From contig NZ_OZ244781.1 of the NCBI RefSeq assembly GCF_965219595.1, positions 2,728,001 through 2,792,000 on the forward strand: a stretch of DNA of 64,000 nt, given 5' to 3'. The DNA comes from Poriferisodalis sp022821985. GTDB lineage: Bacteria; Actinomycetota; Acidimicrobiia; Acidimicrobiales; Poriferisodalaceae. Below the pieces are notes generated by a model. That model made no database searches. It was not told where the DNA came from and saw nothing but the letters and a program-made list of their open reading frames with translations. The position numbers and the translations under genes are program-made. Shown one piece after another: positions 62,380-64,000 of this stretch (position 1 is the stretch's first letter; each line of letters opens with the position of its first letter).

Positions 62380-63936
62380 TCAGCCCCAAGCGCGTGTGAC
62401 AGCGCGGGGGAGTTCTTCGATCCACTGGATGAGGTCGTGGCCGCAGACACGCTCGGTCCAGTCGTGCGGCGATTTGGCGAAGTGCAGCCACGCCGCCCAC
62501 GCCTCGGTGGCCTGATGGAAGCCGCCCTCGAGCGTGCCAGCACAGAGATGCACGAACGGCGCCTCGGCGGCATTCCAGTTCATCTGCTCGTTCGGCGGCA
62601 TGCCGGTGGAGTACGCCATGGCGTGCCCGTACTTGTCGCGGTGCATGTGTCCGACCGCCAAGGCGTGGCCGCCGCCGTCGGATGCGCCGAACACGCCCCG
62701 CTGGCTGCGGTCGTCGGAGACACCGAATGACTGCTCAGCCCAGGCCGACAGCTCTTCCACGAAGAAACGCTGGTGACGGTCGAAGCGATCGTTGTCGAAG
62801 CCCGGCAGGTATTCCATGGCCCGCTCGTTCCCGTAGCCGCCCATCGGCGCGGAGTGGGCTGCGACCAGCACGAAGCGGGGAACCGTCTCATTGGTGATGC
62901 CAGCGTCGAGTCGCCGGATGTAAGGGCCGATCATGCCGCCGTCGGTGGCATACAGCACCGGCAATCGCTCGGCGGGGGAGTGGTTGGGCGGCAGGTACAC
63001 GGTGATCGTGCGCTTGGTGCGCAGCGAGGTGCTGTCGAGCGTGTGCGCCTGGGTAACACCGCGCAGCTCGTCGTCGGGGTGAGACGGGAGCTCGGCAGGC
63101 GCATCCGGGCCCCGGAAACGGTGCGGGACCGGGCCTCGCTGGCCGCCCAGCAGGCCTCCGCCGGCGTCGAGCGGCCAGAAGCCGTAGCCGATGACGGCCT
63201 CGCTGAGCCGCTCGATGCGCACGCTGAGCGCCCACAGATCGCCGTCGCCGACGCCAGCGTTGCTGCTGCCATTGCCGTCTCCGGCACCGACTCGCCACAT
63301 GGGCAATTCGATAACGGGACCGGGCAGCAGGCCGACATCGTCACTGCGGCATGCGAAGGTCAGCTCGTCGCCGTCGGCCCAGCAGCCTTCGGGGTGGGCG
63401 GCGAGCTGTGCAGTCAGGAATTCGGGAGAGGGGTCGCGCCACACACGGCACATGCGCTGACCCGGCGGCAGGCCGCCGTCAGCGGCACGTTCGCGGGCGA
63501 GCTCCCGGTTGCGCCGGTCGATCTCGGTACGCCGTTGGTCGAGGGTGGGCAGCCCCATCCGCTCTCGGGAGTCGTCGTCGACGCTGCTGTCGACCGGTGC
63601 CAGCACCAAGTCGCCCAGGTGGGTCGTGACCACGGTCCCGAATTGCTGGGGCCTGCCGCTCAGCAGGCTCATCTTGTCGGCGCATTCGGCGAAGACGGCG
63701 CCGGCGCCCGGCACGCCGTCGCGGTGGGCGCGGGCAGCCAGCTCACCGGCGATGGAGAACATCTGCGGGCCGCCGTGGACGCTCAGCGCCCGGGCAGCTC
63801 GAAGGGCATTCGCTCCTTGGGCCTGCTGCAGTTCCGGTGTGCGGGCCAGGAGCTGCACGAGCATGGGCACCTCGGCTGGCTCGGCCATCTCGATGCGGGC
63901 CAGCAGGTCGCCCACTTCGTCGCCGCTGCTGTTCAT
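62380..63936 (-). CDS. Esterase-family (enterochelin esterase-like) protein
   Basis: A 518-residue protein. The last 230 residues form an Esterase_D-type alpha/beta hydrolase: RTITVYLPPNHSPAERLPVLYATDG, FVLVAAHSAPMGGYGNERAMEYLPG, the elbow GVFGASDGGGHAL (G-A-S-D-G) and a C-terminal H-D near VCGHDLIQWIEELP. The first 280 residues carry helices and a beta-rich region I do not recognise (CRVWRDPSPEFLTAQL, LWALSVRIERLSE). Known relatives hydrolyse siderophore or sugar esters. No signal peptide. It converges on benzoate-CoA ligase across the hairpin repeat. Confidence 0.85.
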   Translation of the reverse strand: MNSSGDEVGDLLARIEMAEPAEVPMLVQLLARTPELQQAQGANALRAARALSVHGGPQMFSIAGELAARAHRDGVPGAGAVFAECADKMSLLSGRPQQFGTVVTTHLGDLVLAPVDSSVDDDSRERMGLPTLDQRRTEIDRRNRELARERAADGGLPPGQRMCRVWRDPSPEFLTAQLAAHPEGCWADGDELTFACRSDDVGLLPGPVIELPMWRVGAGDGNGSSNAGVGDGDLWALSVRIERLSEAVIGYGFWPLDAGGGLLGGQRGPVPHRFRGPDAPAELPSHPDDELRGVTQAHTLDSTSLRTKRTITVYLPPNHSPAERLPVLYATDGGMIGPYIRRLDAGITNETVPRFVLVAAHSAPMGGYGNERAMEYLPGFDNDRFDRHQRFFVEELSAWAEQSFGVSDDRSQRGVFGASDGGGHALAVGHMHRDKYGHAMAYSTGMPPNEQMNWNAAEAPFVHLCAGTLEGGFHQATEAWAAWLHFAKSPHDWTERVCGHDLIQWIEELPRAVTRAWG

Positions 63937-64000
63937 TCCGCGCTCCGAGTTCCGTATCGTGCCTGATCGCGCTGCGAGGCTACTGTCGGCGCCTGAACCG

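Overview
The window is high-GC DNA with dense short operons, frequent ATGA start/stop overlaps and many GTG starts. The gene content points to an actinobacterium: a deazaflavin (F420)-type nitroreductase-fold oxidoreductase, a DsbA-fold protein resembling mycothiol-dependent nitroreductases, a monomeric NADP isocitrate dehydrogenase and a FIST protein. A marine or soil Acidimicrobiia-like organism is my best guess. That is inference from gene families; no rRNA or other phylogenetic marker is present.

Layout. 1-4005 is chromosomal: FIST fragment, small oxidoreductase, M20 deacylase and argininosuccinate synthase. 4173-12651 is a defence-like block. It holds a translationally coupled minus-strand operon of an AIPR-family protein plus two proteins with HEPN-like R-x4-6-H motifs, a zinc-ribbon protein with another HEPN motif, and a DNA methyltransferase-endonuclease pair. 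12694-17787 returns to metabolism: isocitrate dehydrogenase, tricarballylate-dehydrogenase-like flavoprotein and an Ldh-type dehydrogenase. 18102-27942 is a second defence-like block. It holds two HEPN-like proteins in tandem, a SIR2-domain protein, a PD-(D/E)XK nuclease gene split by an ISL3-family element, an Mrr-type restriction gene split by an IS3-family element, and a toxin-antitoxin pair behind a perfect palindrome. For both insertion sequences I can read the inverted repeats and target duplications, and removing the element restores one open reading frame.

28015-45060 is mainly catabolic and housekeeping: a TauD-type dioxygenase, a FadB-type multifunctional protein, a branched-chain aminotransferase, an HD-domain protein, a VapBC-type pair, a MOSC protein, a fused hydantoinase/5-oxoprolinase, lumazine synthase, a quinone oxidoreductase, an amidohydrolase, two alpha/beta hydrolases, a DUF4143 ATPase and an SDR. 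45162-50556 is a glycine betaine-type ABC importer (proV, an unusually long proW fusion, and proX with an acidic repeat linker). 50743-54920 encodes a molybdopterin oxidoreductase with a fused iron-sulfur/NrfD-like subunit. 55714-62275 holds hydrolases and an aerobic benzoyl-CoA (box) cluster: benzoate-CoA ligase divergent from boxC-boxB-hydrolase. The window closes with an esterase-like protein.

Two intergenic repeat families occur. One is a 93-bp hairpin present twice, each time between convergent genes. The other is a shorter repeat near 1.3 kb and 60.7 kb. No rRNA, tRNA or CRISPR array was seen. The strongest candidate for an undescribed system is the AIPR-HEPN-HEPN operon at 4173-7407.
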